A stretch of DNA of 64,000 nucleotides from Mastigias papua (lineage: Eukaryota; Cnidaria; Scyphozoa; Rhizostomeae; Mastigiidae). Below, piece by piece: positions 49,061 through 61,773 of the stretch. The stretch's first letter is position 1, and every line of letters begins with the position of its first letter. The stretch is taken from the NCBI GenBank assembly GCA_964019165.1, contig OZ025275.1, forward strand, positions 13,737,874 through 13,801,873, read 5' to 3'. The position numbers were made by a program, and so were the translations under genes. The notes beneath the pieces were generated by a model. It was given only the letters and a program-made list of their open reading frames with translations. It made no database searches and was not told the origin of the DNA.

Positions 49061-49166
49061 CTGTTAATCTTGATAGGTCAATTCCAAATTTGGATGTTGG
49101 CACCATTTGTAATGGCAACGACGTGACCTTGCCTATCACGATTAAAGTCAGAAATAGCACGTACAT
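49061..49166 (-). CDS. Secreted cysteine-rich protein, signal-peptide exon
   Basis: A minus-strand ATG at 49166 opens 35 codons up to the donor AACAG|GTAAGG (phase 1). The first residues, MYVLFLTLIVIGKVTS, form a classic short signal peptide with likely cleavage after TS (about residue 16). A mature N-terminus LPLQMVPTSKF would follow. This places the product in the secretory pathway. Two other frames across the same bases are also open and one could be read as a propeller-like peptide, but only this frame runs cleanly into a consensus donor. Confidence 0.6.
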
Positions 49167-50204
49167 CGCTCGTTGGTATCTCTATGCCCAATCGGACCTC
49201 CTTGGACGACTTCTCGATTGGAGAACAATGTCTCCGATATCGCCAGCGACCAATCTTTATAGCAAACAAAAAGACAGGAAACAATCGCCTCGTCTGATTT
49301 GAAATCTCTAAAAATTAAGACATATCTTCTTCTTTATGGAGTCATAGACAAGAATGTTATTTCTAACTTTCGGTAGTCTACAAGCTAAAAAAAACAGTTG
49401 AATGTAAATGTAAGTTGCAATTAAGTGTAAATGTACAGCTTGCTCAGCTGTTCTCAGCCAAAACGATGGGTGCCTATAGGAGCCCCCTGACTGCCCCACC
49501 CTTTGTAGGTAAGAAATCATGAGCCCCTGTTTACTATTACGAACAAACGGCGTATGATAGCTCAGGTAGGTATACGCCATATTCTGCTGATAACAGCTTC
49601 TTTCGTTATAGTGTATCTTTTTCCCTTTAAGCTCCCTTTCTACCGAGCCTCCCCTGCGATCTAGCGATGAAAACGTCATAAACTATCAAGCAACTGTGAG
49701 CCAGGACGCTTACAGCACGGGGGCAATGGGAGCATTCTTCCCTGTTCTTAGCCAAAGGGAACAGAGGGAGATGAGAACAGCCCTTTTAGGTAGAGCTGCT
49801 CATTTTCACTATGAATGTTCAAGAGAACTATTGAAAATATTCATCTATAACGTAGCTAACATGGAGCTTGCATATAATTTTACTTTGATAGCACTATTCC
49901 AGGAAACTATTGAGGCTCAAAATTAAATACCACGAAATTAGCACGAAGGACGTCAACGTAAACGCCTATAAAAACTTATAATATAGAATTTAACTAACGT
50001 GAATCAACGAATAACAAGGCTTAAATTTGATAGACGTATCTACGTCCATCTCTGTGAATAGAATGACATCCTAAACTGAGAGCCGAACCACTCGGACACA
50101 GTTGTATACCATAAAATGCTCAAACTGGCCCACTTCAAATAAGCCCACATCACAGAATTGATAAGCATCGCGTTATAGACTGATGCTTATGTTCAGACTG
50201 TTCT
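49167..50204. other. Upstream flank of the cysteine-rich gene, nothing recognised
   Basis: It should hold the promoter, but no TATA box is clear. Open frames at 49308-49679 (minus) and 49696-49926 (plus) show no domain. Confidence 0.35.
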
Positions 50205-50338
<134 letters not shown>

Positions 50339-50561
50339 AACAATTCAAAGAACTGTATAGTTAGAGTGCTTAATGCGATCGGAAGAGCATTATACGTCGC
50401 CACGTCAACAAATTCCTCCTTAAAGATGTTATAGCTTCCCCACTGGACCCATCCTAGGATATATAGCACTGCTTCAACACCAAATTCCAGCACATCTAAT
50501 GATCGCAACCAGCATCAAACTCAGAGTTAAGTGTACATGTACATATATACACCATAAATAT

Positions 50562-50827
<266 letters not shown>

Positions 50828-51072
50828 TATATAGATGTAGTTCGCTGCTTAATGTATCCTACTTAAAAGTATAGAAGCATCTATAAAACCAGTTATGTAG
50901 ACAGAGTGTGTCATTCACCTGAAGATCACTATTGAATCGGAACTAGTCAAGGATTGTATATAAGATTTCACAAGAAATCCAGAGCATCTTTCTTTTGTAC
51001 ACCTCATTTATATATAAATATATATATACACTCAAATAGCTTCAATCACCAAGAAATTTTTAAGGAAATAAA

Positions 51073-51190
51073 TAGATATTCAAGAAAAATCTCCAACTTT
51101 TAAAACGTATTGGCACAAGCCTTCATCAATCATAACTGATGAAGGATTGTGCCGAAGCGTTTAAAAGTTGGATTTTTTCTTGAGTATCTA
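51073..51190. repeat. Foldback hairpin with hammerhead-like core in both arms
   Basis: The arm 51073-51128 is inverted at 51137-51190 around an 8-bp loop. Plus strand: CTGATGAAGGATTGTGCC then GAAGCG (51136-51159). Minus strand: TTGATGAAGGCTTGTGCC then AATACG. Both look like decayed versions of CTGATGA-A-GGC...GCC-GAAACG. TA-rich arrays flank it. Confidence 0.85.
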
Positions 51191-51520
<330 letters not shown>

Positions 51521-51524
51521 ATTG

Positions 51525-52505
51525 AGAAACAGAGTTTTCAAAACTAGATGTCTATATGGCATGTATCAGGCAACTCTATAAGCTCCCCTTGAATATGCCC
51601 TCCTCGAATAACCTCATATCCAGAAGGTACGAAAGTAATAGTCGTATACTAAAACTGGATTTTAACGTTACAATATGATTTAAACCACCCTACTATATAT
51701 AATCTTTCAAATGTCTCCAGTTTCTGGAGTTTGTCCTCTCTCCTTTTCAATTGCTTACTTGTAAGAATGACAAGGCTGTCACAGAGGAAAGCTTCTTTCC
51801 TTTTCGAAGCTACTATAAGAAGTCCGTCCTAATCTAACCAACAAGTATTAGGTGCATAGCATAACAAATGTTAGTAGGCAATGATAAACAAATTTGTGCG
51901 GTGGTAAAATCGTTTTGCACAATGATAAATAGTAAAAGTTTGCAGTGATAAAGCGTTTCGGCGATGAGAGGGCGCCGAACTCTTTTCCCGCCGAAGTTTT
52001 TCAGCACCAAAGTTGTATAGCACCGAACTTTTGGGAGCTATGAAAAGTCAATTCTCTCAATTTTTATTGAAAAATTTCCATTTATCATCACAAGATTCAT
52101 ATAAATATAAGCTAATTTACTTTGAAAAATCAAGATCATTTTCATTTTCTTAAAATTTTAAGTTTGATTATGACATTGTTAATCAACTGCCATCTCTGAC
52201 AAGCAGGAATTACTATTATCATTATAATCAATGACATCGCTATCGTCATCCTCACTTCCACCATTGATTATGCAGCATAATCAGTTTCACAACTTACCGC
52301 CCAACCAATTTCTTCTAAGCCCAGATCTCCGGGTGCAGCAGGATTTCTTGGTAAATCTTAGCTCTCTCGATAGTGCCTCTGGTTCACTAAGCAAACTCCC
52401 CCACCCCCCCCCCCCCCATCCCAAGATCAGTGGAACAAGAAAAACTTAGAATAAACTTGCCCTGTATAGCAAGTTTTAATGAACATTCGCGGAAACAAGC
52501 GTAAG
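51525..52505. other. Non-coding stretch with worn repeats
   Basis: 51850-51965 repeats words such as GCAATGATAAA and GTGATAAA, similar to 29770-29840, so an old shared repeat is likely. A C-tract lies at 52401-52419. Confidence 0.4.
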
Positions 52506-52507
52506 TA

Positions 52508-52689
52508 ACATAGTCGCCAAATATTTGAGAGCTCTGATCAGATCTATTTTCTCCCAACATAACTGACCAATCACCACGCAAATTGGGCCTAGCTTTAGCA
52601 TGTGTGGTCACAATCCAGCATGATGATTGGACAATTAGGTTGGGAGAAAATAGACCTGACCCGGTTCTCAAACATTTGGAGGCTATGCT
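52508..52689. mobile_element. Foldback MITE family A, copy 2
   Basis: CGCCAAATATTTGAG and ATTTTCTCCCAAC at the left, GTTGGGAGAAAATAG and AAACATTTGGAGGCTATGC inverted at the right. Same design and interior (GGGCCTA, CATGATGATTGG) as 9784-9976. Confidence 0.7.
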
Positions 52690-53288
52690 AGCGTAGGTAG
52701 ACCAGCAGTTTCTTCAGTGGGATTTAATTTCGGTAATAAGATGACTCCTTTTCATCTCTCTACAGAAATCGATGACGGTTGATGAGAACTTTACCCAGGG
52801 AACCATTCGCTAATTTGTACATTACTGTAGCTATCATTCATTGAGTATACACTTTATTCTAAAAGTCCTCCCGTTTTGCTCTGTGTCTGATAGAATAAGC
52901 CAAATTCGAAAGCCTTGTCCGCATAAGATGGCAGTACGGAAATTTCCTTGAGTAACCAAAATTTTTTTACAAATTTCACCGAAATGGTCGAAACTTCACG
53001 GAAATTTTTTGCATCGAATATTTTTCCAACGAAAGTTTTTGCATCGACATCTTTAGCACTTGATGTAACTGCTCAAAAAAGTTCATTTGAATAAGATACC
53101 ACTTGCGATATCAGTAACAATCATTGATCAATGTTCAATCAATGAAAATCGATGATCAATATTCATTCTATTAACAATGTAGAAAACTGGTGTCGCCCAA
53201 CCTTACGCGCGAAAATGAAGGGCGTTGTTGAGAAGAATTTCTTACAGGTTTCATCCGGTACCCTGTACGTTTTGCGAGATCTGAAATG

Positions 53289-53407
53289 TAAGCCTAGTTC
53301 CCATATAATCGTAAGGAGTTTTAAGAGAGTCGCAGACTGTCTGCGTCTGTCTCAAACAGTTTGCGACTCTCTTAAAACTCCTTACGATTAAATGGAAACC
53401 AGGCTTA
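53289..53407. mobile_element. Foldback MITE, arms 52 bp
   Basis: TAAGCCTAGTTCCCATATAA ... AGTCGCAGACTGT (53289-53340) is inverted at 53356-53407 with few mismatches and a 15-bp loop. A third copy of the same end lies at 53545-53592 (GCGACTCTC ... TGGAAACCAGGCTT), so a second, damaged element adjoins it. Confidence 0.8.
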
Positions 53408-53599
53408 AAAGTTAAACATGTTCAACTTTTTTCAACTGATCACAGACGATCGAAGACAGTTTGAGACTGTCTCAGGTATTCGCCGATTTGTGTTTCCTTA
53501 TCAAGTTTTGACGTGCTTACGATCAACGCAGACAGTCACAGACAGTATGCGACTCTCAAAACTCCTTACGACTATATGGAAACCAGGCTTTATAACTGT

Positions 53600-56500
53600 G
53601 GTGCGGAGTAAACTGCAATTCCCAGTTGCAGAGATTTTAACAGCTTCACAATGATTACAGTTCCGTAAACAAATAACAAGGTTTGACATGTGGTGCTAAC
53701 GAAGAGCTTAAGAATTAACTGGACAGAGAAAGGGACCATAAAAGCGGTGTAAAGAGGTATCGGAGATTATCAACTGTGAGAATAGATTCATTATCATTCT
53801 GGATGCAAGAAAGCTGACTTTCATTTGGCACCAGTTGAGAAAGAAAATACATCAGAAAAGATACTTTAAATGGTTCAGTTTACGGAAAGAGACTGAGAGA
53901 AAAGCCAACGGCTGAACTAACAGACAACATCAAGGAGATTTGCGAGCTAACTATGGTTGAGATTGAGAGGAGGGCTCAAGAATGGATTCAATGGAGGCGG
54001 TTTATGCAGAGGGCCACGGCTGTTCGGCACCGAACATTCTGCTCTTGATGGTGAAGCACATAATATCTAGCTAGTGCATGAGTTACAACATGTATAAAAG
54101 AGCAAAACGCCTACATTGTCAATGCACAGAAAGATATGTACTAAAACAGACATGTCTGTAAACGCGAATTAAATCTTGATTGCCATCCTGAAAGCCTACC
54201 AGTAGTGACAAAAAGAGGCCGCATTGTATCTCTTCAAGGATCATGGAGTAAGACTAGAACCAATTATGGCATTCATGCTTATTGTAAAGCAGCGTGGCCA
54301 TCTACGTAACCGCCAAATTACCTTTAAACAGAGAAATAAAAAGAGAGATTTATATGTTATCTTCTCTCTCAATCCATATTATAATTACTCAGTAAATCTC
54401 AACCCTGAAGTGGGAAAGTTGGAGACATGATTGTCTATGTCTCGTTGGCATAAAACTGCAAGCGTTCTGTGGCTTGGCATAATATAGCAAGACCCACACA
54501 TATGAACTTACATTCTCTAAGCGTCTACAGACTGAAACTGGATATGGCACTTCTATATCAGCTACTTGGAATCTTTCCAGCTTGATATTCAAATCCAGCT
54601 TGATATCCTAAGCAGGCTGTTATAAATGGTTTCATTCTCTATCCATTCTGTAGAAATAACTTCAAGTTATCTAACGATCAACTCAATCATGGAAACTCCA
54701 AAAGCATAACGTACGTAACTTGACTAGGCTCGGTATAAAGGGATATGATTAGTGCGCTAAGAACCTGAATCCTGGCTACTGGACCTACTTCATCTCATAG
54801 TAACATGAACAGGATCATTTCAAAATCATATTTTATTACGTGCAGGTTTATACTGCACCTAATTGCGTGCTGAGTTTATGACTATACCATGCTTCTTATT
54901 ATAAAGAAGAATAAAGAAGAACAAACGAGTAGAGACAGCAAAAATTCAAAGAGCTATGACTTAAAGAATTTCTCACGACTTAACCCCTTCCAGGTAAATA
55001 TCTGAAATAAACTTCTACAGTCCTAGCAGGGATGCTTCTATTTCCATAGAGTTCGCCTCACTTCACCTCCATTTTAATATTTAGCAATTTCAGTCGATAA
55101 ACAGTAATTAGTTATATGGCTAGACACAAATTCTACATTTAACGTCATGTAATAACTAAGTGTGTCCGCTTAGTTAGGCTACACAATGGCTACTGTACAG
55201 CATGTAAACTTTCTGGCAAAGGAATGCATTATTTGATGACAAAATATACTCTCTGTGATTTTGCTAGATGATTCTAAAACCGAGTGGCAGAGTAGTCTGA
55301 GCCAGGCACATAGCCAGGGAGTGGCCTGGAAGGCAAGGTCGCTTTTAGAGCTCTAAAAAGTGACTTGGTGCCTCACATAGAAGTAGAACACTAAATCTGC
55401 TCAGCTGATTGATTTTCGCCACGCTCAAATTATCTGTGCCCCTAAAAAATCATGCTGGCCATGGGCTTGGTCAGAGCACCCCAACTGCTATGCTGAAGAT
55501 CGATGGCAAAAGTTTTCTGTGTGTTGTGCTGGTGGATAAGGTCTGCGCCCCCAAAACTCCTAGTTGCATCCCTGAAACCCAGCCCCAACTTCAACCATAA
55601 ACCGAATTCAACCCTGCCAACTAATGTGCTTTTGAGGCATTGTGTGTGGTCTGAGCACTACCCTTTAAGAACCACCCGAGCACAACAGCATCTAGTGACT
55701 TATGCAGAATGAACGTGCAAAAACTTTCAATTTAATCAATTGAAACATATTTGGAAAGAGCACGATTGTGAATGGCTGCAACAGTAGCTGCCATGACCCA
55801 CGTTTCGCAAGAGGCAGCATATAATACTTTATTCGATTACTGATGGGATGGGCGTTCTCTGGTGTCTCTTTTATTTCGATACGCCTGCCCATTGACAAAC
55901 AATAGTGCTCCGTTATTCCAAAAAAATGGTACTGCATGATAAAATAAGACACACAACAAAAGACATCTACGAACAGAGATATCAAATATCAGATAAGGGA
56001 ACGACGCGAGTTGAAAGTTCATCTTGCCCTCCATCTATCAAAGAGCAAACCCTTTGAGCGTTAATTTTCTTACATATGACCAAACAATAAAATGTAAAGA
56101 CAATGGATTTGGGAGAAATTACTGCTAAATCCTGTTGTCTTTATATACTTAATCTCCAACCCTATCCAGACGATGGGGCTGTGATTACCCCTCTTGTGTG
56201 GGCCGTCCACTCTAAAAAGTAGGAAATAATCATAGTGGCTCCCCTCTGCAAGTTGGCGAAGAGAGGGGCATTGCGAAACAGACTCACCCTTAAGCAGCGA
56301 TTTAAAAACGTGAGCCAATAGATCAGTAGACGTACAAAGCAGAGCAGCGGACATACAAAGTTAAGAGTCAAGAGTTGGAATCCCAATTTGGCTAGTCATT
56401 GTCTCGTACTTCTGCTTTAAACAACGGCATCCACGGAGTAGCTAAAATATACTTAAAACATTCTATACAAGTCTAGGAATATCAGCAACTCTCTGCATGG

Positions 56501-56720
56501 CGTTCGGTGCCGAGAGAGGAAAATAATTTACGATAGAGAAACTATTCTATCAGGTAATCTATGACGTTGTGGATAACTAACATTTCCAGCATAGAAGGCA
56601 ATCAGCACCGTGCATATATAAGTTACTGATTTCATGCGAGCTTCATAATGATCAGAAGAGATGTAAAAAAATAAATTGTCTTCAATGATTCATTTCTCTG
56701 ATATTTCATGAAGACTGGGG
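53600..56720. other. Intergenic stretch, nothing recognised
   Basis: Scattered open frames of 60-100 codons on both strands have no recognisable domain or splice pattern. Confidence 0.4.
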
Positions 56721-56729
56721 TACAAGGTA

Positions 56730-57115
56730 TCTATAAGGTGCAGTTCTTAAAGTTCCTAATCTTTGGACCTATTTTGGCAACACTGCAGTATCAAACGGTC
56801 CTTAATAGTTCGCTAATTTTAACTGAATATTTAGTACTTTGTAGAAATTGTGTGTGTTAAGCAACAAGACAGGGTACTATAGATATTGTAAGTTCAACAC
56901 AAATCCCTCTATGAAACATTGTGAATGGAATACTGCAGTGAATGGCGCAGCCCCCCCCCTCCCCCCAATTCACGATTGTTTGCGGTGATAAAATAGTCGA
57001 AATTAAAAATTTGCTTTAGGATTTTGTCTTTAGCAACACAGTTTCCTTAAATTCTCTCGCTTTCTACATGTAGTAGGTTCTATATACAACGGTTCCTTAC
57101 AAAAACATGTAAATG
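56730..57115. repeat. MITE family B, diverged copy 2
   Basis: Shares AGTTCCTAATCTTTGGACCT and TTCTACATGTAGTAGGTTC words, in the same order, with 31672-32132. The terminal repeats are worn. A C-rich tract interrupts it at 56950-56966. Confidence 0.5.
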
Positions 57116-57390
57116 TGTGTTAATATCATTTAAAAAAACAATTACGACATTAAAAATTCGCTTAATTATCCATCATATCACGTGTATCCGCATTTGGCTA
57201 TATATTTCGGTTCACCTTTCGACCGATATACGACACGTTTCATACTTTGAGGAGTGTTGGACGAAAAAGCTTTCAGTATGCTAACATAATATTCTAGCTT
57301 ATTCGAACCATAGTGAAATTAACATTTTTAATCATTGCAGCTAGTTAAAATCAATCTGCATCGCATAGAGTAAAATCAAGGTCGCAGGGT

Positions 57391-57575
57391 TTCGCAGATT
57401 ATATCAGGTTATCGGGGACTATCACACACTACTGCAGGCTATCGCAGACTATCACATACTATCGCAGGCTATCGCAGACTATCACACATTATCACAAGCA
57501 TTTGGAGATTATAGCAGGCTATCGCAGATTATCACAGAGTATCACAGAGTATTGTAGATTATCACATAGTTCGCG
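57391..57575. repeat. Tandem repeat of a 10-bp unit (ATCGCAGACT)
   Basis: About 18 imperfect decamers such as ATCGCAGACT, ATCACACACT and ATCGCAGGCT, in a slightly irregular register. Confidence 0.85.
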
Positions 57576-57599
57576 GACAACTGCTGACTGCTGCAGAAA

Positions 57600-60500
57600 A
57601 TTGAAAAACATTGAAAATTATCCCAGATTGACATGATAAAGTGCGCAAGTTAACACAGCTAATTGTATCTCATTAACTTGTAAATTTAGTGTACAAAATG
57701 GATTTAGCTGCAGCATATAAAACTATTGGGAAATTCCATGTAATGATCATAGTTGCGCCTATTATATTCCACATGAAAAGTGCTTTGAATGTGAGCATGG
57801 GATTGTGTGGTTGTCTATAAGAGTGCGTGGGTGTACATAGGTGTGTGTGTTTTATGAGTAGGTGTGAGTAGGTGTGATGGAGTAGATGGGTGTGAGTATG
57901 AATGAATGTATCAGCTAGACCTGCGCGCGAGGCGGGTGGAAGGGTCAGTGCTGTAGGGGGTACAGGTGTGCAGGTATGCATGTTCATGCACTAACAATGT
58001 TGATACCCTGCAAAATCCCTACAACAATATGCACCTCTGAAACAGGTATTTTGGGACAAAGGTCACTTAATTTTTCCTGTAAAAGGATTGTTCATCAATA
58101 TACTTCTGCCAGTAATAAATTTCTCATAATCCTTTCTTTACTATTAATTCGTTTCCCATTACACTATTCACATTTCTCCTATTTTTACTCGACCTAGATT
58201 TACAATATCGTACAACGTACTGTTCTCATATCTATAGAGAATTTCATTACACGCCTTGCATTCTGCATACTTGTGGAATTTGAGCAAATGCACTCTGTAA
58301 ACAGAATTCTAAACAAAAGTATGCATTATGGCATCTTCCAGTTTTGTAAAGAATAGAGCACAAATTAGATTTCTTATTACCTGCCTATGATTTTACTTTA
58401 TCTACCAGACAACAATGCCAATTTTGTTTAATGACGGCCAAAGATCCTGACAAGCAATATAATACTTATCTAATTAACTCTCCTCGAATTGTTTACAATA
58501 TATCCCAGAGCTCAGTCTATCAATTTGATCTTCAGACTTAGCAACACAGAAATTCCAATCTTTTGTCTGTCAGCTACTTGTAGGGTGACTGGCAGGCAAA
58601 GAAATTGGAACTTCTGAGCTGTTAAGGCATATAGTAACTCTGAAGCCGACATATTGTTAGTTAACAAACAACAACACTGGTGCCCATGCCCTTAATGCCA
58701 TAAAAACACAATATCACTAGTGCCAATGGTACTCTACGCTTCTCTACGGATATCTAGTGAAAAGCAAAAAGACAGTTCATTGAACTGTACCCTCCCCTGA
58801 CAGCAAGAATATGTTTAAACTAGTACAAACAGTGGAACACAGCTGCATTAGTAATTATGTACATGTTGATAACCGAACTCTGGAGACCCGGATCGTTTCA
58901 TTCTGCAGTCCATCTACTTTTGCCAACTGTATACGTTAGTTCTGTGTTCGTAGTTATCTCTAACCTGTACCGTTTACTGCTTCTTCAACACTGGGTATTT
59001 GAAACAGATCGTCCCTGTTCAACCCATATCGAGTTACAAGTTTCGATTAAAAGTGCCGTTTGTCCTCTCCAATCAGATTTAAATTGTGACGTGGAACAAG
59101 TGTGCATCCTGGAAATTACATCGTAACAAAATCAGAATCATATACTTTCGTGTAGGTACAGTTTCAGTTTCCTGTTTTTTGCCAGTGTAGTACTACTGCT
59201 GCGGTCTTGCAAATGAGATCCTCACAACAACTGGTACTTAACCAGGTTGATTACACTGTCACTTTGCAACAGGAAGAATAGGGATGGTAAATTTGCATCG
59301 CGCATTCGAAGCCATGGATAGCATCAGGAAAGTTAATTCTTCATCACGAGAGTGACCAATGATTATTGAGGAGGAAGAATGAAAGTCGTCTCAAGATGAA
59401 CTATGATTCTGAAAGCAATCAACGGTAAGCATCTGTGGGCGGTCTTAGATCTATCATGAGAATGATAAGAAAGGATTTGATCTTCTTCTAACATCTTCAC
59501 CACCAACATTGAATTGTAATAGTTTGGAACAAGGAAATTAAAAGCCTTATTAAAGAAAATACTTTAATAATAAGCAGTGAGATAACTGGGAATGAATTGA
59601 GGCGGTACTTGAAATAATGAGGTTAAAATCGAATGAATTAATGTCTATTCATATCAGTCACGTGTGATCAACAAGAAAAACAAGCACGGATAAGTAGAAA
59701 CGTCCTCTTCAGCAACAAATACGAAAAGGCGCCTCATACCTTTCGACCAATGACAATTCTTGAGACAAGATACATATATAATACCTCAGAAATTATAGCT
59801 TGCTAATTAAAAACATTCTGGGAATTCCTTCGTCAACTTTCTGTAGCCATTGGAGAGAAGTAGAGTTCCTGGAGCAGTTTCACAGAAGTAAATTGTAGAG
59901 ATTAGCCAAGCCCTCGGTAGCAATCCATTTTTCCACAAAAGGCTGTGAAATTCCACATTACAAATCTTGACATCTGCCACTGGCATGCTGGAAGATTTCA
60001 GCCAATCGAATAGCTCCAGGTGAATGCAATGCCCTTCACTCAGGAACTGCATCTAAAAAGCATACTCTTTGGCGAGATTTTTTCGAGCATGCTCCGGCAA
60101 CATTTTCGATTAACCCTGCTTGGATATCTTTGGAATTGCTAACTTCCCGTAATTTTTGCAGCAAGTATTTCTCTATGTACGATCGTTGAAACGAGTTGAA
60201 TAATGATGTTATACCAAGAATTGCCATGGAAACCTAGAATAGTGTGTCTAAGAGCTCAAAAAAGTCAAACGAAACGTTCTTTCCCACGCCAAAAGCACAT
60301 AGTACGGCGGGTAGTACGGCGGATAGGATGGCGCATATACCTAGCTGTAGGCAATATCTTTTACAAATTTTGCATTGTTTTATTTCTAAACGCAAAAATT
60401 TCCTGTGTATTACTTATGTAGTATTGTAAAATATATAATAAGCAAAATAAGTAAATGAACTAAATAAAGTAACGGCTATTCGTCGTAGGGTTCATACTTC

Positions 60501-60885
60501 GGTAGACTATGCTAAATCTGAAAAAGTTCTTTAAATTTCCTGTCGAGTGTACTTATTGCCGAGCTTTTTCTAATGGGCTCTGGATTTCAGTCCATATTTC
60601 TGCACCAAGATGGAAGGTTTGCTTTTGAGAATTCTAGGTCCTTTCATGGGATGTCCAGATAAAACTGATTGCCTGTTAAATAGCTAGATATTTCAGATCT
60701 GGTGATAAGTCGCAAGGCTTTTATGCATAGTGATGGCTACGACAGGCGACGCTGGTAGCTCGATCTCAGTAGCTCTCCTATAAGAGATTGCAGAATATCT
60801 TTAGTTAAAATTGTTGACCAATATCCATCGAAGTTTGAGCCTAGTTTGAACTGACACTCTAAAGTCATGGACAAGCGACGCAACA
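57600..60885. other. Intergenic stretch with one possible decayed gene
   Basis: GT-rich sequence at 57830-57930. On the minus strand two consecutive open frames (60227-60036 and 60052-59807) could be a frame-broken coding remnant (FNSFQRSYIEKYLLQKL, then LFDWLKSSSMPVADVK), but I recognise no family. Nothing else is supported. Confidence 0.3.
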
Positions 60886-60889
60886 TACC

Positions 60890-61290
60890 ATACAACATGT
60901 TGTAGACCCGATGCTGCATCGTTTAGTCACCCATTTTGCAGCGTGCAACATTTGCCGCATGATGCTGTATCAAGTTAAACACTGTCAAAAACTGTTGCAC
61001 CTGGCAGCATGATGTTCCATCATTTGCCCTGTCTTGCAGCATTTGCTAAATGCTTTCCTGCCCGTAACAGACTAACGTAGACATTCTTGCCTCATAAACA
61101 TACAAAAGATGTCAAAAGTGCGCACGGTAGCCATAGAAACATGATCTGTAATTTGATTCCAGTTCCTTTTTTTACTAACGCTCACAAATGTTTCATTTGA
61201 ACTGTTGCATCGTTTGGCCACCACTTAAATCTAGCTTTGCAACTTCACGTAACAAATCTTGCGCGAAATGCTGTATCGTCTGGCTGGAGC
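60890..61290. repeat. Repeat with recurring GATGCTGCATCGTTT words
   Basis: GATGCTGCATCGTTTAGTCACC, GATGCTGTATCAAGT, GTTGCATCGTTTGGCCACC and ATGCTGTATCGTCTGG occur in one orientation with intervening inverted partners. Probably a worn TIR element or tandem structure. Confidence 0.35.
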
Positions 61291-61417
61291 TTAAGTCTGT
61301 GTTTAAAGGTAAAAAATAAATTACTGAATACAGGGCAATTAGAAACTTGATTAGGTACAGTTTTAGTGTTACGTAGGTCGTACAAGATCTTGACGCGTTA
61401 CGGTGTAGTCTGGAGAC

Positions 61418-61520
61418 TAAAGGTGCATTCACACTGGATGCGTTTTTTGTGACGCTGCCCATATAAGGTGCGCGTTTTTTGATGCTCTGCGCGCGCATCG
61501 CGTTTTTTCAAGGGATGCGT
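61418..61520 (+). other. Possible PIF/Harbinger-like terminal sequence upstream of the MADF gene
   Basis: TAA followed by AGGTGCATTCACACTGGATG and then GCG/TTTTTT words is the type of end seen in some PIF/Harbinger transposons, with TAA as a candidate 3-bp target site. No inverted partner was found before base 64000, so this stays tentative. Confidence 0.3.
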
Positions 61521-61604
61521 TACCGAGCGTCAAAGTCAGAAAATTTCAACTTTGACGCATAGTGACGCTCAAGAACGGGAGGAGAATCAACAAAGTAGGA
61601 CATC

Positions 61605-61773
61605 ATGGCAGTGAACAAAGAGCAGCTTATAGAAGCAGTAAAGGGTTTCCCGTGCTTGTACGACACAAGTAGGAAGGAGTACAAGGATGAGCTTTTGCGT
61701 GAGAATGCGTGGACAGTAATTTGTGCTGACTTATATGAAAAGGCATATGAAGACAAGGATGAACGTGTAAATG
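61605..61773 (+). CDS. MADF-BESS protein, exon 1
   Basis: An ATG in good context (ATCATGG) opens 56 codons plus one base to the donor AATG|GTAAGG (phase 1). It encodes the first half of a MADF domain: LIEAVKGFPCLYDTSRKEY (residues 8-26), then the aromatic-rich W36 region. MADF is a Myb/SANT-related DNA-binding fold found in transcription factors of the Adf-1 type and in the DNA-binding partner protein of PIF/Harbinger transposons. The second half is in the exon starting at 62627. Confidence 0.88.

Noticed and set aside
49078..49284. Minus-strand frame ending SDFNRDRQGHVVAITNGANI, faintly like an FG-GAP or propeller repeat
   Set aside because: It stops before the consensus donor at 49060, while another frame over the same bases gives a signal peptide running into that donor.
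50915..50965. Another hammerhead-like core (CCTGAAGATCACTATTGAAT, CGGAAC)
   Set aside because: The stem does not pair and GAAAC is not kept; too weak to count with the others.
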